Assembly (NCBI RefSeq): GCF_035920345.1
Contig: NZ_CP109149.1
Span: forward strand, 1,054,001 to 1,118,000
Length of the DNA: 64,000 nt
Direction: 5' to 3'
Source of the DNA: Nocardia vinacea
GTDB lineage: Bacteria; Actinomycetota; Actinomycetes; Mycobacteriales; Mycobacteriaceae
Shown piece by piece: positions 17,166 through 25,270 of this stretch (its first letter is position 1; each line of letters opens with the position of its first letter). Under the pieces are notes generated by a model that was not told the origin of the DNA, made no database searches, and was given only the letters and a program-made list of their open reading frames with translations. A program made the translations under genes and the position numbers.

Positions 17166-18329
17166 TTGCTGACACAGCCGTTCGCGGAAGCCATCGCCGC
17201 CGCCGAGGAGATCATCACCGGCGCACCGCATATTCGGACCGAACAGGACCTGGTCGAGGGTTACGACTACCTCGCGGGCAGTATTCGCGCCTCAATTCAG
17301 ATGGCGTGGGCCTTCGAGCGGGACTTTCCGTTCTTCGTCATGTCCACCGGGCCATATACGAAAATGGGTCTGGACAATCCGGACACCCTCTACTTTCACT
17401 CGTATCTGCGCCCCGACGCCGAGTATGTGGTGACCGGAACTCGCGGCACCACCCGCGACCTCAGCTTCCAGGTGCTCAACGGCAACTACTCGCCGGTGGA
17501 TGTGCCCGACAGCGAGACCGCCTTCGATGCCCGCGCCCTCGATATCGCGGCCGACGGCTCCTATGAGCTCCGCCTCGGCCCCGGCGAGGCGCGCCCCGGC
17601 TATGTCCATCTCGCGCCCGACTCGGCCATGCTCGTGGTTCGCGAGGTGCACAGCGACTGGGCTACCGAGAAGCCGGGCACGATTCGTATCCAGCGGGTGG
17701 ACACTGTCGGCGACGCACCGCCGCCGCTCACCAAGGACCTGATGAGCAAGCGTTATGAGATCGCGGGGAAAATGCTGGTCTCGCGGCTGAATACCTTCCT
17801 GGCTTTCCCCAAGTGGTTCTATCTCAACCTACCGGTCAATACGATGACCGAACCACGCTCGACCCCGGGCGGACTCACCACCCAGTTCTCCTCCGTGGGC
17901 CACTACGAACTCGACGACGACCAAGCGATGATCCTCACGGTGCCGAAATCGGACGCGCCGTATCAGGGTTTCCAACTCGGCAGCATGTGGTACGTGTCGC
18001 TGGACTACATCAACCACCAGACCAGCCTCACCGCCGACCAGGCGCGTGTGGATCCGGACGGGATGATCCGGCTCGTGATCAGCGAGCGTGATCCGGGACT
18101 GACCAACTGGATCGAGCGCACCGGGCATGCGCGCGGATACCTGCAATTCCGCTGGCAGCAGCTGTCACGGGATCTGAAGCCCGAAGACGGGCCGAACGTG
18201 GAGGTGGTTTCGCTCGCCGAATTGCCGGACCGGCTGCCGTACTACCAGGAGGCTCGGGTCACGCCCGAGCAATGGAAGGCCCGGATCGCGGCACGTCAGG
18301 TTGTCGTGGCGGAAAGGATGCTCGGCTGA
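17166..18329 (+). CDS. DUF1214-like protein, Rv3531c-type
   Basis: About 387 residues, with a DUF1214-like layout: an N-terminal helical part and a beta-rich second half (FSSVGHYELDDDQAMILTVP, FQLGSMWYVSLDYINHQTSL). The biochemical role is unknown. Size and gene order (this protein, SDR, sulfotransferase) match my recollection of M. tuberculosis Rv3531c-Rv3530c-Rv3529c in the KstR regulon. TTG 17166 is chosen because GGAG lies about 8 bases upstream and because an in-frame ATG at 17118 falls inside a palindrome just below the KstR operator. The TGA overlaps the next ATG (ATGA). Confidence 0.75.
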   Translation: MLTQPFAEAIAAAEEIITGAPHIRTEQDLVEGYDYLAGSIRASIQMAWAFERDFPFFVMSTGPYTKMGLDNPDTLYFHSYLRPDAEYVVTGTRGTTRDLSFQVLNGNYSPVDVPDSETAFDARALDIAADGSYELRLGPGEARPGYVHLAPDSAMLVVREVHSDWATEKPGTIRIQRVDTVGDAPPPLTKDLMSKRYEIAGKMLVSRLNTFLAFPKWFYLNLPVNTMTEPRSTPGGLTTQFSSVGHYELDDDQAMILTVPKSDAPYQGFQLGSMWYVSLDYINHQTSLTADQARVDPDGMIRLVISERDPGLTNWIERTGHARGYLQFRWQQLSRDLKPEDGPNVEVVSLAELPDRLPYYQEARVTPEQWKARIAARQVVVAERMLG

Positions 18330-19105
18330 TGTTGTTGCAGGACAAGGTAGTTGTCGTCTCGGGCGTCGGTCCGGGGTTGGGGCGTGCGATCGCGGTGCAG
18401 AGTGCGCGCGCCGGCGCCGATGTGGTGCTGGCTTCGCGGACCGAGTCGCGGTTGACCGAGGTTGCCAAGGAGATCACCGAACTCGGCAGGCGCGCGGTGG
18501 TGGTGCCGACCGATATCAACGATGAAGCGGCCGTGACGAATCTGGTCGAGACGGCGCAGAGCGCGTTCGGCCATGTCGACACCCTGGTGAACAATGCCTT
18601 CGCGATTCCGCCGATCACCGATCTGGCCGATGTCGATCTCGATGACGTGCGCGCTGGCTTCGAAACGAATGTGCTTGCCGCACTGCGGTTGACGCGTCTG
18701 TTCGTACCCGCGCTCACCGAGTCCAAGGGCTCGGTGGTCATGATCAATTCGGCGGTGCTGCGGCATTCACGGCGCACCTTCGGTCCGTACAAGATGGCCA
18801 AGGCGAGCCTGCTGGCGTTGGCGCAGAGTCTGGCCACCGAACTCGGGCCGAAGGGCATTCGGGTGAATACCATTGCGCCCGGCTATATCTGGGCCGACAA
18901 CCTGAAGTGGTACTTCAACTATCAGGCCAAGCAGCGCGGGATCACCCCCGAAGAGGTATATGCCGAAACCGCCAAGACCATCGACCTGCGCAAGTTGCCC
19001 GAACCCGATGAGATCGCTGACGCCGTGGTCTTCTTCGCCTCGCATTTGGCGCGGGCGATCACCGGCGCATGCCTGGATGTCAACGGCGGCGAATACCACC
19101 ACTAG
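18329..19105 (+). CDS. Short-chain dehydrogenase/reductase, Rv3530c-like
   Basis: 258 residues, classical SDR size. The nucleotide loop is GVGPGLGRA (about 12-20), a variant of TGxxxGxG; NNAF replaces the usual NNAG; the catalytic Tyr-x3-Lys is YKMAK with Ser in MINSAVLRHS; the C-terminus has the family's G-x-x-x-D-V-N-G-G (GACLDVNGGEYHH). It is expected to oxidise or reduce a hydroxyl/keto group using NAD(P). Its ATG overlaps the preceding stop, and the sulfotransferase follows 4-10 bases later. Steroid-type substrates are suggested by the upstream KstR operator. Confidence 0.88.
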   Translation: MLLQDKVVVVSGVGPGLGRAIAVQSARAGADVVLASRTESRLTEVAKEITELGRRAVVVPTDINDEAAVTNLVETAQSAFGHVDTLVNNAFAIPPITDLADVDLDDVRAGFETNVLAALRLTRLFVPALTESKGSVVMINSAVLRHSRRTFGPYKMAKASLLALAQSLATELGPKGIRVNTIAPGYIWADNLKWYFNYQAKQRGITPEEVYAETAKTIDLRKLPEPDEIADAVVFFASHLARAITGACLDVNGGEYHH

Positions 19106-19114
19106 GAGATGACT

Positions 19115-20278
19115 GTGATCGGCAGAGACGACGTCGGCACCATCGACGATCTGCACGCCTCGGCGACCAAGGTCGTCGGATTGAGCGATTTCGGCGACGA
19201 CGGCTACCGCGAGGGGCTGCGAGTGCTGCTCGAGTCCTATGCCAAGGAAGCCGAGCTGACGCCCTTCGGCAATAAGGTCAATCGGGCCTTCCTGCGCGGT
19301 GCGCTGATTGCCCGATTGCTGAGCGAGGCCGCGTGGCAACGCTTTCCGGAGCATGCGGAGGTCGCGATCGAGCGCCCGATCTTCGTGACCGGGCTGCCGC
19401 GTTCGGGTACCACGGCGGTGCATCGGCTGCTCAATGCGGATCCGGCGCATCAGGGCCTGGAAATGTGGCTCACCGAGATGCCGCAGCCGCGGCCGCCGCG
19501 CGAGACGTGGGCGGCCGATCCGGTGTATCAGCGGATCGAGGCGGCATTCGAGCAGCATCATGTGGAACATCCGGAATTCATGGGCGTGCACCATATTTCG
19601 GCGGACCAGGTGGAGGAGTGCTGGCAGCTGCTGCGGCAGTCGCTGATGTCGGTGTCCTACGAATGCCTCGGCTATCTGCCCGGCTATTCCGAGTGGTTGC
19701 GCGAACAGGATTGGACCGATGCCTATCGCAGGCATCGGCGCAACCTGCAGTTGATCGGGATGCCCGATGCCGGTCGGCGGTGGGTATTGAAGAACCCGAG
19801 TCATCTGTTCGCGCTGGACGCGATCTTCGAGGTGTATCCGGATGCGCTGGTGATCCAGATGCATCGGGATCCGCGCACCATCATCGCCTCGGTGTGCAGT
19901 CTGAACGAGCAGGCCTCGGCGGGGTGGTCGGAGAAGTTCCGCGGTCCGGTCGTCGGTGCCGCGCAGTTGGATCTGTGGGCCAGGGGAGCGGATAAATTCC
20001 TCGCGGATCGCAAGCGGCACAATGCCGCTCAGTTCTGCGATGTGTACTACGACGATTTCGTCGCCGACCCCATCGGCACCGTCGGATCGATCTATCGGCA
20101 CTTCGATATCGAGCTGAGCCCCGAGGCCGAAGCCGCGATGACGGCATTGCATACGGAAAGCACCTCCGGAGCGGCGCGTCCCGTGCACCGCTACACGCTG
20201 GAGGACTTCGGTCTTACCGCGGCCCAGGTCGACGCGCGTTTCGCGGAGTACCGCAGCAGGCACTTCCGCACGAGCTAG
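19115..20278 (+). CDS. Sulfotransferase family protein, Rv3529c-like
   Basis: About 387 residues. PAPS-binding signatures are visible: the 5'-phosphosulfate loop FVTGLPRSGTT (about 91-101), WVLKNPSHL, and the 3'-phosphate segment HRDPRTIIASVCS. Such enzymes move sulfate from PAPS to a hydroxyl acceptor. The GTG at 19115 has AGGAG six bases upstream; an ATG two codons earlier has none. It is the last gene of the KstR-site operon, and cysNC-cysD, which makes PAPS, lies only 3 kb away. The acceptor is unknown; a sterol or polyketide alcohol is a guess. Confidence 0.85.
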   Translation: MIGRDDVGTIDDLHASATKVVGLSDFGDDGYREGLRVLLESYAKEAELTPFGNKVNRAFLRGALIARLLSEAAWQRFPEHAEVAIERPIFVTGLPRSGTTAVHRLLNADPAHQGLEMWLTEMPQPRPPRETWAADPVYQRIEAAFEQHHVEHPEFMGVHHISADQVEECWQLLRQSLMSVSYECLGYLPGYSEWLREQDWTDAYRRHRRNLQLIGMPDAGRRWVLKNPSHLFALDAIFEVYPDALVIQMHRDPRTIIASVCSLNEQASAGWSEKFRGPVVGAAQLDLWARGADKFLADRKRHNAAQFCDVYYDDFVADPIGTVGSIYRHFDIELSPEAEAAMTALHTESTSGAARPVHRYTLEDFGLTAAQVDARFAEYRSRHFRTS

Positions 20279-20285
20279 CGGGTGG

Positions 20286-20348
20286 ACCGAGATCAGGTCG
20301 AAGCCGCGGCGGCATCGGTCGACGCCACCGGTTTCACCTGATCTCGGT
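20286..20348. terminator. 13-bp perfect inverted repeat, possible bidirectional terminator
   Basis: ACCGAGATCAGGT and ACCTGATCTCGGT, each 13 bases and exactly complementary, flank a 37-base GC-rich loop. The element lies between the stop of the sulfotransferase and the stop of the convergent thioesterase, where a bidirectional terminator is expected. There is no T-run. Its ends (GATCAGGT and ACCTGATC) resemble those of the 75-bp repeats at 34618 and 39812. Confidence 0.5.
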
Positions 20349-20364
20349 ACCCGCGACTACCGGC

Positions 20365-21036
20365 TTACTGCTGCCCGGGTTTGAGCACGATGAACAGGCC
20401 GTTCGCCTCGGCGCAGAGGCGTTCGCCGTCGTGCAGGGTGGCCCGGACATAGACCTTGCGGCCCTCCTGCCGTTCGGTCCAGGCGTGCACCTGCAGTTCG
20501 GTGTCGAGGGGAGTGATGGAGCGGTAGTCGACGGTGAGCGATGCGGTGCGGGTCACCTCGCCCGTGTACACCGCGGCGGCCATACCGAGCAGATCGTCGA
20601 AGCCGACCGCGACCTGTCCACCGTGGACGGCATTATTGCCGCCGAGGTGGAAAGCGCGGAAGGTGATGCGGGCTTCGATGCCGTCCTTGCCCGCCTTATC
20701 GACGACGAACGGCGGCAGCGTGATGTTGCCTCGGGAGGGCAGGTCGACCCGGGTCCAGGTCGGCGCGGACCATTCGTCGACGATTGCCGTGTCCAACTTG
20801 TCGTTGAGCTGTTTGAGGATGCCGATCGTCTCCAGCGCGAGCTCATCGGTCGGGCACGCCAGCCTGGCCCGATCCATCAGGCTGCGCACCTGCTCGACGA
20901 ACGCGCCGTAGTGCGGCCCGCCGCGCGAAATATCGAGCTCGTCCAGCTGTGCATTGATCAGCTCCGACATCGGCCGGAACCCGCCCTCGTGGTGCTTTTC
21001 GCTCGGCAGCGAGTTACCGACCTGCTCTTCATTCAT
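20365..21036 (-). CDS. PaaI-like hotdog thioesterase
   Basis: About 223 residues. The second half is a hotdog-fold acyl-CoA thioesterase of the PaaI/DUF4442 type, with the family helix HLGGNNAVHGGQVAVGFDDL preceding TASLTVDYRSITPLD. The N-terminal 80 residues are an extra helical region. Likely reaction: hydrolysis of an acyl- or aryl-CoA. ATG 21036 starts the conserved part; upstream in-frame codons would cross a KstR-like palindrome at 21038-21051. It converges on the sulfotransferase operon. Possible role: CoA recycling during ring or side-chain degradation. Confidence 0.82.
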   Translation of the reverse strand: MNEEQVGNSLPSEKHHEGGFRPMSELINAQLDELDISRGGPHYGAFVEQVRSLMDRARLACPTDELALETIGILKQLNDKLDTAIVDEWSAPTWTRVDLPSRGNITLPPFVVDKAGKDGIEARITFRAFHLGGNNAVHGGQVAVGFDDLLGMAAAVYTGEVTRTASLTVDYRSITPLDTELQVHAWTERQEGRKVYVRATLHDGERLCAEANGLFIVLKPGQQ

Positions 21037-21349
21037 ATAGAACACGTTATCGGTTGCCGGTCGAATGCTCGTTCGGTGGGCTGGTGCAGCGTGGCTACTG
21101 TACGCCGACGTTAGCGACGAAGGTGGCGATCTCGTCCAGTGCGCGCTGAGCCTCCGGGATCGGGAACGATCATCTCCCGGCTGGTTGCGCGTGTCCACAT
21201 GTGGCCGAATGCGGGGGCGGGATGGGCTGGCCTAATGTGGGTAGTCGTTGTTTATCAGGTCTTCCGAAAACCCCCACCGCGGGGCGGGTCGATGGGTTGG
21301 CCATCGGGTCGTCGCCGAACGGTGCCGCCGGCGAAAGGCTTTGTCCCGT
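21037..21349. other. Intergenic region without a recognised gene
   Basis: 313 bases between the thioesterase start and the HAD phosphatase start. It contains the KstR-like site at 21038-21051 and otherwise only GC-rich sequence without a convincing small gene, repeat or terminator. Open frames crossing it are extensions of the HAD gene or antisense shadows. Confidence 0.5.
21038..21051. promoter_or_regulatory. KstR-like operator upstream of thioesterase
   Basis: TAGAACACGTTATC has the AACNNGTT core and a perfect left arm; only the last base departs from TNNAACNNGTTNNA. It lies 1-2 bases from the thioesterase ATG, so binding would cover the start region. Together with the full match at 17087 it suggests that the 16-21 kb segment belongs to one sterol-responsive set. 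Confidence 0.5.
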
Positions 21350-22003
21350 ATGCATATTGCTGCTGTTGTCTTCGATATGGACGGCGTTCTGATCGACTCG
21401 GAGCCGGTGTGGGAGCAGGTGCGCCGCCAGTATGTGGCGGAGCAGGGCGGGCGCTGGCTACCCGATACGCAGCAGCGGCTGATGGGGATGAGCACAGGGG
21501 AGTGGTCGGACTATCTCAGTACTGAACTCGGTGTCGGTGCGACGCCGGATACCGTGGCCAATGATGTGATCGATCGGATGGCGCAGCATTACGAGCAGTC
21601 GGTTCCGCTGCTGCCGGGAGCGGTCGAGGCGGTGCAGCGCATCAGCGAACACTGGCCGCTCGCGGTGGCCAGTTCGTCGCCGCGCAGCTTGATCGACACG
21701 GTGCTCGGCCGCACCGGGCTGATCGAATTCTTCGGTGTCACCTTCTCGACCGAGGAGGTCGATCGGGGTAAGCCCGCACCCGATGTCTACGTGGCGGCGG
21801 CCGCCTTCATGCGGCACAAGTCCACCGAATGTGCGGCCGTCGAGGATTCGAGCAACGGCCTGCGCGCGGCACATGCCGCGGGTATGCGCGTCATCGCCGC
21901 ACCGCGCCCGGAATATCCACCCGCCCCGGACGCCCTCGCCTTGGCCGCCGAGGTGATCGACACCCTCGACAAACTCACCCCCCAACTCGTCGCCGGGGAG
22001 TGA
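21350..22003 (+). CDS. HAD-superfamily phosphatase, beta-phosphoglucomutase-like
   Basis: 217 residues with all HAD motifs: I, FDMDGVLIDSE (about 8-18; first Asp is the nucleophile); II, VASSSPRS; lysine motif GKPAPDVY; III, AVEDSSNGLRAA. The helical cap between motifs I and II marks subfamily IA, as in phosphoglycolate phosphatases and beta-phosphoglucomutases. The substrate is a small phosphorylated sugar or acid, not identifiable here. ATG 21350 follows GAAAGG by 11 bases and begins the conserved MHIAAVVFDMDG. Confidence 0.85.
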   Translation: MHIAAVVFDMDGVLIDSEPVWEQVRRQYVAEQGGRWLPDTQQRLMGMSTGEWSDYLSTELGVGATPDTVANDVIDRMAQHYEQSVPLLPGAVEAVQRISEHWPLAVASSSPRSLIDTVLGRTGLIEFFGVTFSTEEVDRGKPAPDVYVAAAAFMRHKSTECAAVEDSSNGLRAAHAAGMRVIAAPRPEYPPAPDALALAAEVIDTLDKLTPQLVAGE

Positions 22004-22034
22004 ACCCATCGCCGCAGCCGCTGATATAGCGGGG

Positions 22035-22628
22035 TCAGCGGTGGTAGGACTCGAGCAGGGCGCGGGCGGCGGCGGTGAGGTCGGCTTCGAGCCAGGTGGG
22101 GAGAGTGGGGGCCTGGGCGTGGCGGCGCAGGGCCGCGTAGGGCAGGTCCACCACGGCGCGGCTGATGGCGTCGATTTCGCGGTCGCCATCGCGGCCGAAG
22201 CGGGCGGCGGCGATGCGGCGCAGGTGGTCGATGAGCGGTGCGTTCATCTGGTCGAGGCGGGCACGGAATTCCGCGTCCGGTCCGCCGTCGAGTAGATCGC
22301 TGGGGCGCAGATTCAGCAAAAGCTTTGCGTCGTCGGGTAATTCGCGACCGAAGTGAATGCTCGCCACGGCCATCGCGACACCGGCCTCGACCGGGTCCGG
22401 TTCGTCGGCGGCAGCCTTGACCCGGTCCTGGAAGCGTTCGAGTGCGCGCAGCCAGGCCGCGGCCAGCACACCGTTGCGGTTGCCGAAGCGGTGATAGAGC
22501 GTGCCGACGGGTGCGCCGCTGGCCGCCGCGATCGCCGCGACGCTGGCGGCGCGGGGTCCGTCGATGAGCACGAGGGTGCGCGCTGCGTCGAGGATCACGT
22601 CGGTGTCGTGCTTGCGGGGAGGCGCCAT
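22035..22628 (-). CDS. TetR-family transcriptional regulator
   Basis: 197 residues. HTH at about 22-45 (AASVAAIAAASGAPVGTLYH, then RFGNRNGVLAAAW), with a Pro/basic N-terminus (MAPPRKHD). The start codon is 22 bases from the start of the divergent gene at 22650, and a perfect palindrome GTACTAGTAC lies between them over the divergent -10, so it most likely represses the two small genes that follow. The ligand is unknown. Confidence 0.87.
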   Translation of the reverse strand: MAPPRKHDTDVILDAARTLVLIDGPRAASVAAIAAASGAPVGTLYHRFGNRNGVLAAAWLRALERFQDRVKAAADEPDPVEAGVAMAVASIHFGRELPDDAKLLLNLRPSDLLDGGPDAEFRARLDQMNAPLIDHLRRIAAARFGRDGDREIDAISRAVVDLPYAALRRHAQAPTLPTWLEADLTAAARALLESYHR

Positions 22629-22641
22629 GTACTAGTACGTT
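22629..22641. promoter_or_regulatory. TetR operator overlapping divergent -10 box
   Basis: GTACTAGTAC (22629-22638) is a perfect 10-base palindrome touching the TetR start codon. The overlapping TACGTT (22636-22641) fits a -10 box for the divergent gene, 8 bases before its ATG at 22650, which would make that transcript leaderless. A repressor bound here would block it directly. Confidence 0.6.
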
Positions 22642-22649
22642 CCTTCTAT

Positions 22650-23018
22650 ATGGAGCGATTGCCCTACATAGATGAGCATGCCAGATCAGTGGACGCGAAT
22701 CGCGATCGGGCGTGGAAAGCCTTGCTGAAAGTTGTCTGCAAGGATCCGAACGATCCGTCGAAGACTCCGACCGGCTTCGTGCTCGCCGCAGCCGAGGAGC
22801 CCGCTCGGCTGGCGCTGCGGGGCCGGCACTGGTTCTCGCGCTATGCGCTGGTCTTCGAACTGGACGAGCAAGGTCCGAGCCGGACATTGGTGCGAGCGCA
22901 GAGCTGGGCCGAATTCCCAGGTCTGCACGGAAAGATCTACCGCGCGTTGGTTATCGGCACCGGCGGCCACAAGGTCGTGGTGCGCGATATGCTCCGCCGA
23001 ATCGCGGCCGCGGCATGA
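22650..23018 (+). CDS. Small hypothetical protein, START-like fold suspected
   Basis: 122 residues. The arrangement (SVDANRDRAWKALLKVV, alternating strands, GRHWFSRYALVFELDE, SWAEFPGLHGKIYRALVIGT, C-terminal helix) resembles small SRPBCC/START or DUF2867 proteins that bind hydrophobic ligands. There is no catalytic signature. It is divergent from the TetR gene behind the GTACTAGTAC operator. Its TGA overlaps the ATG of the following SRPBCC gene, so both are probably made together. Confidence 0.65.
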   Translation: MERLPYIDEHARSVDANRDRAWKALLKVVCKDPNDPSKTPTGFVLAAAEEPARLALRGRHWFSRYALVFELDEQGPSRTLVRAQSWAEFPGLHGKIYRALVIGTGGHKVVVRDMLRRIAAAA

Positions 23019-23518
23019 TCCCGGGTCTGGTCTGGGGTGCCACCGAAGCTGAATGTGAGCTCCCGCTGCCCTGTGACGAGGTGCAACCCGGCGGGGTGCA
23101 GGCGGATCGAGCCATCAGCATCGACGCGCCGCCCAATGTGGTGTATGGCTGGCTGTGCCAATTGCGGGTCGCGCCGTACAGCTACGACCTGCTCGACAAC
23201 TTCGGCAGGCGCAGCCCGCGCCAGCGCGATCCGGTGCTCACCGAACTCGAAGTGGGACAGCGGTTCATGTCCGCGTTCACCCTCGTCTCCTTCGTGCTGT
23301 GCCGCCATATCACCCTGGTATCCGGCAAAATCTGCGTCACCTATGCGGTGCGACCCGAGGCGCACGGCACCCGCCTGACGGTCCGAATGCATTGCGGCGC
23401 ACCGTGGATCGTCGCCCGCGTGCTGGCTCTCGGTGATGTGCTCATGATGCGCAAGCAGTTGCTGACGCTGAAGGAACTGGCCGAAGCCGAGGCGGGCGCT
23501 ACGGAGGTATCGCCATAG
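23015..23518 (+). CDS. SRPBCC-family protein
   Basis: 167 residues. The START/SRPBCC pattern is visible in RAISIDAPPNVVYGWLCQLR (first strand and helix) and the long C-terminal helix (VARVLALGDVLMMRKQLLTL), with GKICVTYAVRPEAHGTRLTV between. These proteins bind lipids, polyketides or hormones, or act as aromatases/cyclases; nothing shows which applies here. The ATG overlaps the preceding stop (ATGA). Likely under the TetR repressor at 22035. Confidence 0.72.
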   Translation: MIPGLVWGATEAECELPLPCDEVQPGGVQADRAISIDAPPNVVYGWLCQLRVAPYSYDLLDNFGRRSPRQRDPVLTELEVGQRFMSAFTLVSFVLCRHITLVSGKICVTYAVRPEAHGTRLTVRMHCGAPWIVARVLALGDVLMMRKQLLTLKELAEAEAGATEVSP

Positions 23519-23547
23519 CCGTGCACGATGGGTACATGCCCGTGCGG

Positions 23548-24804
23548 TTACTCACATCCGGCCATGCGGTCCAGTAGCAGCACCTGTTCGGCATTGTTCC
23601 CGGTCAGCTCCGCCGCACGAGCGAATTCGGCACGCGCTTCGTCCGGTCGACCGAGCCGATCGAGCAGGTCGCCGCGGACAGCGGGGAGCAGGTGATAGTT
23701 GTCCAACGAACCGGTGGCGACGAGCGCATCGACGAGTTCGAGACCCGCGGCGGGCCCGTGCACCATGCTGACCGCGACGGCCCGATTCAATTCGATGATC
23801 GGTGACGGAAAGCGTTCGGCGAGAACCGCATACAGGCCCGCGATCCGCCGCCAATCGGTCTCCTCGGCGCTCGGCGCCATGGCATGCACTGCGGCGATCG
23901 CGGCTTGCAGCGCATAACGGCCCGGCCGTATCCCGCGATCGCGGCTGACCGCATGGGCCCGGCCGAGTGCGGCGTAACCACGTCGGATCAGCAGCTGATC
24001 CCACCGGGCACGCTCCTGATCCGCCAGCAGGACAACGGTTTTCGTGGGGTTCATCCGTGCGGCCGAGCGCGATGCCTGCAATTCCAGCAGTGCGGCGAGG
24101 CCGTGCGTTTCCGGTTCGTCGGGCAGCAGATTCGCCAGCATCCGCGCCAATCGCAAGGCGTCCTCGCACAATTCGATCCGGATCCAGTCATCGCCTGCCG
24201 TCGCCGAATAGCCTTCGTTGAAGATCAGGTAGACGACCTCCAGCACCGAATCCAGACGCCTGGCCAGCTCGTCGCCGTGCGGCACCGCATACGGCACGCG
24301 CCTGGCGGCGATGGTGCGTTTGGCCCGCACAATGCGTTGGGCGACAGTCGATTCCGCTATGACAAAGGCGCGGGCGATTTCCTCGGTGGTCAATCCGCCG
24401 AGCAACCGCAGCGTCAATGCCACCCGGGCCGGTTGCGACAACACCGGATGACAGGCCGTGAAGATCATGCGCAGCAGATCGTCTTCGATATCCTCCGCTG
24501 CTTCGGGCTCCGGACCGGTCCGGAGTTCATGACCGACCAGCGTCAGCTTCCGTGCGAGGGTCCGATTGCGCCGCACCCGATCGATCGCCCGATGTTTCGC
24601 GGTGAGCATGAGCCAGCCGCCCGGATTCGGCGGCACACCGTCGTTCGGCCACTGCTCCAGGGCCGCGACCAGCGCGTCCTGGGCGAGTTCCTCGGCGGCG
24701 TCGATATCGCCGACGATCCGGGTCAGCCCGGCCACGAGGCGCGGCCACTCCATCCGCCACACGGTCTCGACAGCATCTCGGATCTGCTCGGGCGACCGGC
24801 TCAT
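23548..24804 (-). CDS. ECF sigma factor, ECF42-type with C-terminal TPR extension
   Basis: 418 residues. Sigma region 2 is at about 18-85 (DIDAAEELAQDALVAALEQW, HRAIDRVRRN) and region 4 at about 120-180 (LRLLGGLTTEEIARAFVIAE, STVAQRIVRAKRTI). A long helical C-terminal part (about 190-418, AGLYAVLAERFPSPIIELNR, LLPAVRGDLLDRLGRPDEAR) is the TPR-like extension that defines ECF42. In this group the extension replaces an anti-sigma factor and the partner is a DGPF protein, exactly the gene next to it. Start codon ATG 24804 lies 9 bases after that partner. Confidence 0.9.
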   Translation of the reverse strand: MSRSPEQIRDAVETVWRMEWPRLVAGLTRIVGDIDAAEELAQDALVAALEQWPNDGVPPNPGGWLMLTAKHRAIDRVRRNRTLARKLTLVGHELRTGPEPEAAEDIEDDLLRMIFTACHPVLSQPARVALTLRLLGGLTTEEIARAFVIAESTVAQRIVRAKRTIAARRVPYAVPHGDELARRLDSVLEVVYLIFNEGYSATAGDDWIRIELCEDALRLARMLANLLPDEPETHGLAALLELQASRSAARMNPTKTVVLLADQERARWDQLLIRRGYAALGRAHAVSRDRGIRPGRYALQAAIAAVHAMAPSAEETDWRRIAGLYAVLAERFPSPIIELNRAVAVSMVHGPAAGLELVDALVATGSLDNYHLLPAVRGDLLDRLGRPDEARAEFARAAELTGNNAEQVLLLDRMAGCE

Positions 24805-24812
24805 CTATCGGA

Positions 24813-25160
24813 TCAGCCCTCGGCGACCTGACGAAGCTCCACCTCGATGTCCCACTCCGGTCCGTGCACGCTCAGGAAGCGCGAGGTCCATTCCACCGCC
24901 TCCTGTTTCGTTTTCGTCTGCAGCAGACAGTACCCGCCGACGACCTCCTTCGATTCGGTGAACGGACCATCGAGCACCGTCTGCTTGCCGCCGGCCTGGC
25001 TGATCTTGGTGGCCTCGGTGATCGAATGCAGACCGGCGGTATCCAACAGCACCCCGGCCTTGGTCATCTCCTCGATCACCTTGTTGACCTGTTCGATCAG
25101 CGCTTCGTCGGGAACCGGCGCATTCGTCGGATCAACTCGGATCAGCATCATGTGTCGCAT
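24813..25160 (-). CDS. DGPF/YCII-related protein
   Basis: 115 residues with the ferredoxin-like YCII fold and the eponymous VLDGPFTESKEVVGGY (about 58-73). YciI-like relatives can be hydrolases, but DGPF proteins beside ECF42 sigma factors are their conserved partners with no settled activity. ATG 25160 begins MRHMMLIRVDP; upstream in-frame codons encode unrelated sequence. It is upstream of and probably co-transcribed with the sigma factor gene. Confidence 0.88.
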   Translation of the reverse strand: MRHMMLIRVDPTNAPVPDEALIEQVNKVIEEMTKAGVLLDTAGLHSITEATKISQAGGKQTVLDGPFTESKEVVGGYCLLQTKTKQEAVEWTSRFLSVHGPEWDIEVELRQVAEG

Positions 25161-25270
25161 CTGGCCATCCTCGGTTCGGTGGTCGGCTTGTCCGACCCTC
25201 ACACAACGCATCGAACGGCATCGGCTCGAATCGACATTCTCCCGGAAAAATCTTCCGGAACCCACATTTG

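Noticed and set aside
18767..20263. A 498-codon minus-strand open frame
   Set aside because: It is antisense to the SDR and sulfotransferase genes; no recognisable protein.
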